Shown here: positions 59,917 through 64,000 of the stretch, one piece after another | Position numbering within the stretch: the stretch's first letter is position 1 | How the letters are laid out: every line of letters begins with the position of its first letter | NCBI GenBank assembly: GCA_019188255.1 | Contig: JAETXT010000012.1 | Span: forward strand, 2,480,001-2,544,000 | Origin: Verticillium longisporum | Lineage: Eukaryota > Ascomycota > Sordariomycetes > Glomerellales > Plectosphaerellaceae | Direction: 5' to 3' | DNA: 64,000 bases | Notes under the pieces: generated by a model | Databases searched by the model: none | What the model saw: only the letters and a program-made list of their open reading frames with translations | Told to the model about the DNA's origin: nothing | Made by a program: the position numbers and the translations under genes

Positions 59917-61625
59917 ATGGCGGCTCGCGGCTCGCCCTCCCCTGCCGCCGCTGCTGCTGCTACTGCAAAGAGGAACTATGGCAGCCCCATCCGATCGAGC
60001 CCCGAACGACACTCCGTTTCCGATTACCTGAACGAGGACCGCAATTCCGAACTGAGCCATCGTGAGGCCCTCGAGAATGCCAGACTCGAGCATGAGCGAG
60101 TGAGGCTGAATGCCCTTCGAATCGGCAAGCTCCATCAATTGCAGGAAGAGCAGCGCCGTGCAGAGGACGACCGACGGCGGATCGCTGAGGAAGCACAGCG
60201 GCTCAGGGCGCTGCAGCTGAGAGAGCAGGAGAGGCTGAAGGAGGAAGAGAGGGTACGGGCAGAGCAACAAAAGCTGCGAGACTTGCAAGCCCAAAAGATT
60301 CCAGAGCTTTCGCCTCAGACGCACCCGCTGCCACCGGCAGCGGTCAAGCCGCAAGCTGCACCGGCGGTCAACGGTGCCGATGCCGTCGTGAAGAAGGAAG
60401 AATCGCCGGCAGCCACGACACAGCCAGCACCGACGACGACACCTCAAACGGGCCTGCTCAAGACGCCTTCACCCTTTGCGCCTGTGCAGAAGCCAGCACA
60501 AACGACTCCCGCTCCTGGAGCGACGCCGCAACTCAATGGCGCCCAAGCTACTGCGGCGGCGCCGGCGGCCATCGCCAACCCAGCTGCACCTGCTGTGGCA
60601 GGTCTTTCTACCTCGGACCGATACGCACAAATTCATCAGGAGCTGAAGAAGCTCCGTAAAGAGCTTGACAAACAGTCCAAAGTTGTTGGCTCGCCCTTGA
60701 AGGGCAAACTCGGAGACATGCGTCGTCAAGCACGCAAGGCAATGGGTCAGCTCACAGCCGGCAAGGGCGCCAACGCGAAGCCGGTGAGTACAGCAGGCCA
60801 CAAGCTCCATTCTTCTCGCGTTCCAAGCTAACCTGCGAGCTGCAGATCAACACAATCGTTGCAACCTTGAAAGAGTCGCTCGACGGCTCGGTGCCGAGTG
60901 ATCTGGTTGACGGATCGATTTTCGTGGCCGATTCACGAGACCCCGTTGAGGGTGCAGTGCACAATGGCCCGCAGCTGCCAGCCGTATTCATCTACCTCCT
61001 GAGCCACTTGTCAAAGGCCATGATCCACCAGTTTGCTAGCGAGGTCGGCGCCAACCCGAAATCGGCGGAGCCCATTGGCATCGTGGCAGCGCATCTGTTC
61101 TCGAATCCCGACTTCCACTGGCGCGGCAAGCCCATGATCGACATTCTGATCGCCAAGTTCCGGGTCGCTTGCCCCGTGCTTTTCGGCGCTCGCGGCAACG
61201 ATAGAACCGAGGCGGGTCGCATCGCGGTCGGCTGGAGGAGGGAGGACGGCCACTGGATCTCAGAACAGGCACACTCGGACCGTATGACAGGACTGGGCGC
61301 CGGTTTTGCGTCCATATCGCTGCGCGACTTTAGCAAGGCGTCGAAGAAGAACCCGTACCCGCCGAGTCACTACTGGACGGCCATGGCCAAGATAGTCAAC
61401 TCACCTCCGGCTCTCATCTCGAACACGCAATACACAGTGCTCAAGGCCATGATTGACGGGCACGAGACGCGTTTTCTGCAGTTTTACGGCAACGCGGCCA
61501 TCGAAGCCCTGCGTACGGCTCTGGTCGAGTTTCCCAAGAAGGCACCCGCCACGAGCCACACGGCGCAGGCGCTGCAAGTCTTGGGACAGGTCCTGCAGCG
61601 GGATTCAGGTCTGGCTCTGGCCTGA
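59917..61625 (+). CDS. GLE1: GLE1, nuclear-pore mRNA export factor
   Basis: Gle1 sits on the cytoplasmic side of the pore and, with inositol hexakisphosphate, activates the DEAD-box helicase Dbp5 for mRNA release. Exons 59917-60783 and 60846-61625 (intron 60784-60845), 548 aa. Ala-rich start, then a long charged coiled coil (residues about 35-135: ALENARLEHERVRL, EEQRRAEDDRRRIAEEAQRL), a Pro/Ala linker, and the C-terminal GLE1 HEAT-like domain from about residue 230: LPAVFIYLLSHLSKAMIHQF, EPIGIVAAHLFS, GFASISLRDFSK, YPPSHYWTAMAKIVNSPP. Length and domain order are normal. Confidence 0.94.
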
Positions 61626-62227
61626 GTGAACCATTGAAGCTCGGGGTCCGGCTCTCGAGTAGGTCGGCTGGCGTGACTAGACGTGCCGCGCAGATGCGAC
61701 TGCATGTAATAAATCGCCTGGTAGCAGCAAGATGGGCAGATTTCATCGGCTTCGGACAAATTTCTTTTCGGCCTCGGCCGGTGTATGACTGGCGTTTGGG
61801 ATGCATGGCACTCATGTATGGGTTTCGGGGCATGGCCTCGAGAGGCGGACCACAGGCTGTTGGGTGCGTCGCCTCGATGCTTGATAGTTGGGTAGACGGC
61901 GTCTGCAAAGATAGAGCATCGGAATGAGCAAGATCAGTCGGTTGCGCAAGTTATGTTCCAAGACGTGCGTTCCGAGTGTCAGTTTTGAAAGGGGTCAATT
62001 GGTGTAAAACAATGGCACCTAATGGCTTGACGCTTCTGGCGTCAACACTATGAAACACAAAACTCCATCCGTATAGTAACAAAATGGCAGCCCGAAGCAC
62101 ACATGCCATACCCAAAAAATCGCTGTCTCATGACCAATGCACCAGGATATCCGCAGTTCCCCCCCTTTTTCACCCATGAGGTTCCCATCTCCCCTCGGCC
62201 AGCCAGCCCGCCCGCCAGCCAGCCAGC
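61626..62227. other. Intergenic between convergent GLE1 and TLG1
   Basis: 3' flanks; nothing supportable. Confidence 0.6.
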
Positions 62228-63031
62228 TTACAATATCAGCAGCAGCACGAGCAAGATGCACAGCACGAGGATGAGCACGCCAATGCAGCAGCTGCTCAGA
62301 CGGTCCTCGTTCCTGCGCACGACATACTGCAGCTTGGCGACGCCCGTCTGCAGCCGGCCGCCGACGCGGTCGGCGACCGTGTCGACGACCTCGAGCATCT
62401 CGCGCTGCTCCTCGAGCTCGCGGCCCATGTCGTCGGCCTGGCGGCGCAGGTTGCCGACCGTCTGGAAGACGCCGTCGAGGTGCGTGTCCTGCTCGCGCAT
62501 CATCTCCTGCTGCTGCTGCTGCTCAAACTCGGCGTAGGCGTCGTCGTCGTTGTCGTCGTCGCCGAGGTTGAAGGCGTTGGGGTCTGGGAGGTCGCCGCCG
62601 CCGCCGCCAGGGGAGGCGCTCGATGCGAGTGTCTTGGCGAGCTCGCTGCGCATCGAGGCCACCTCGGCGCCGACGTCTTGCACGAGGCGCTTGCGACGGG
62701 TCACCTCGGTCGCGGCGAGGCAGAATGGGGAGGGGTCATCTTCGATGGCGGAGACGGAGTCGACGAGGTCGGCGAGGTCTTCGGCGAGCGAGGCGAGAGC
62801 CGACTCGAGATCTGTGCGGGCGGCGGCGAGTTCGGGGGAGGAGGCGGTCGTCGAGAGGGAGCGGATGCGGAGGTAGGACTTGAAGAGAGGGCGCGTGTGG
62901 TCGAGCTGTGCGAGGACGTCCCTGTGGTTGGAGTCGTTAGCTTTTGATGGTGCCTATCGAAAGGAGCTACCCCTCAGGGGGACATACTGCTGGACCTGGA
63001 GGAAGGGGTCCTCGTCGTTCTGGGAGGCCAT
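62228..63031 (-). CDS. TLG1: TLG1/syntaxin-6-type Qc SNARE
   Basis: Golgi/endosomal t-SNARE. Exons 63031-62988 (MASQNDEDPFLQVQ) and 62921-62228; intron 62922-62987 (GTATGT...CACAG); 245 aa. The N-terminal three-helix region of the syntaxin-6 type shows DHTRPLFKSYLRIRSL. A Gly/Asp linker (GGGGGDLPDPNAFN, DDDNDDDAYAEF) and a Gln run follow, then the SNARE motif (DTHLDGVFQTVGNLRRQADD, MGRELEEQREML) and one C-terminal membrane anchor (CIGVLILVLCILLVLLLIL) with no lumenal tail, as expected for a tail-anchored protein. Confidence 0.88.
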
Positions 63032-63492
63032 TATCCTGGAGGTTGTGATGAGGTGGGGGGATTTCGCGGCATTGGTGTGCAGGGTGTGTCTTTCGAAGCT
63101 CGTGCTAGAGTGCGATGACAATGGGGAACGCGGGATGACGTTGCGCGTTCAGGAGATGCCAGGCACCCGGAAGTTCATCGGGTGATTGTGGTGACCGGAT
63201 CTGACCGAGCGTGACCGAGGAATGGAGGGGATGCAAGGTGAAGGAGGGGGGTTCACCGAAAATTTCCCATTTCACAAAGGACCCTGCGGTGCACATGTAA
63301 GTTTTACATGAAGCCGCTCCTATTCAGTCGCAAATCTGGGCACACGTCTCTCATTCAGTTGCTCACAAGTCACTCATTCTCTTTCAGTACGGATCTCTGC
63401 CTCACTAGTACAACACATCTCACAAAAGCCCATATTTACCACAACATAGGAAGAACCCCCCAAAAGTCAGAGTCGGAAGAAGAAAAATCACA
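63032..63492. other. Divergent promoter, TLG1 / METTL25-like gene
   Basis: Short interval with AT-rich leader before 63493. No gene. Confidence 0.6.
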
Positions 63493-64000
63493 ATGAAACC
63501 AGAAAGGCCGCTGCCCTACTCGGACGACTTTACATCGCCCGAGGACTATGTCTCCTCGCTCCTCACCTTTGCCAACACGTGCGACACGTTCCAAATGTTC
63601 GCCGGCGGCGTCCACCTGCTCGACTTCTTCACCAACGACCGCAGCCTCTACGAGATGAGCCTGCCGGCCGACTGGCAGCCGTACATCCTCGCCCGGGAGC
63701 CCATGGACTTTGTTGATCTGCTGCTGCGCCGCGACCTCGACGCCCTGCCCGAGGCCGAGAGGCCGCCGCCGGCGCTGGAGCGGTACATTCGCGATGTGCG
63801 CCGCCTCTCGCTGCGTCGGGGCTTCGCGCGCGCCGCGCGCCGCCGCCGATCCAGGGGAAGGGGAAAGCGCTCGTGCCGGGCGGGCTGACGCGCAAGGTGG
63901 CCATTGGCATGAACCCCAAGAAGGTCCACGAGGTGATCAACTTTGCCGACTATGTCGACGATCTGGCGGCGTCGATCGCCGCGCAGAGCGCCGGCGACGA
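63493..64000 (+). CDS. METTL25/RRNAD1-like methyltransferase, 3' partial, one apparent frame break
   Basis: Start MKPERPLPYSDDFTSPEDYV at 63493. The N-terminal region (TFQMFAGGVHLLDFFTN, LPADWQPYILARE) fits the family of putative SAM-dependent methyltransferases related to METTL25B. The linker segment just before the catalytic domain, MNPKKVHEVINFADYVDDL, matches the family pattern (MSPKKxHE in animals) but lies in another frame from the start. The two frames must be joined in the GC-rich tract about 63821-63849, by one added or two removed bases; unlike the other breaks, this is a mixed G/C repeat and cannot be placed exactly. The SAM-binding domain itself is beyond the window. Confidence 0.65.

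Noticed and set aside
1..64000. CRISPR array, transposon or biosynthetic gene cluster
   Set aside because: No regularly spaced repeats, no transposase or reverse transcriptase signature, and no backbone synthase; the oxygenase and transporter are isolated.

Overview
The window is nuclear DNA from a filamentous ascomycete, most likely a sordariomycete. The genes are split by short introns (about 47-190 nt) with GTRWGT-like donors, CTRAC-like branch sites and YAG acceptors. The proteins match Pezizomycotina families: the nitrogen repressor NmrA/NMR1, a Zn2Cys6 factor, a HET-domain protein, a DUF4048 protein and a non-canonical ATP-dependent DNA ligase. Gene order shows no operons and no biosynthetic cluster. 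The set is mostly housekeeping genes with a small accessory patch.

Layout. 0-4.2 kb: 3' part of a YOR1-type ABC transporter. 5.1-6.3 kb (-): CSI2-like membrane protein. 7.6-8.45 kb: rRNA-processing nuclease FCF1. 9.0-11.8 kb: Zn2Cys6 regulator. 11.8-16.3 kb: gene-poor. 16.3-17.5 kb: NmrA/NMR1. 19.0-20.8 kb (-): HET-domain/ankyrin gene, uncertain and possibly broken. 21.3-22.3 kb (-): SEC2-like Rab exchange factor. 23.5-24.2 kb (-): exosome subunit CSL4. 24.7-25.5 kb: sterol isomerase ERG2. 25.9-27.5 kb (-): pseudouridine synthase PUS4. 28.1-30.4 kb: RFTS-domain protein of Raf2/DIM-7 type. 31.4-33.8 kb (-): MKT1. 35.6-36.8 kb: 2-oxoglutarate/Fe(II) oxygenase. 36.9-40.2 kb (-): DNA ligase-like gene. 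42.5-44.2 kb: DUF4048 protein. 45.5-47.7 kb: V-ATPase subunit A. 48.1-49.2 kb: decayed acid-sphingomyelinase pseudogene. 50.3-51.3 kb (-): secreted ferritin-like protein. 53.8-58.1 kb (-): SSD1. 59.9-61.6 kb: GLE1. 62.2-63.0 kb (-): SNARE TLG1. 63.5 kb to the end: METTL25/RRNAD1-like gene, cut by the window.

The strongest cross-cutting signal is not a gene. In at least ten conserved genes the reading frame breaks at thirteen places, and each time exactly one base is missing from a run of C on the coding strand. Adding one base per site gives coding lengths divisible by three and uninterrupted family sequence in every complete gene. Sporadic homopolymer under-calling in the assembly explains this best; real slippage or mutation is not formally excluded. 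Automated gene models here will therefore be truncated or given false introns.

I found no convincing new multi-gene system. The most biologically interesting items are the sphingomyelinase pseudogene, the RFTS-domain (heterochromatin-type) protein, the BRCT-poor DNA ligase and a large upstream ORF overlapping the start of nmr1.
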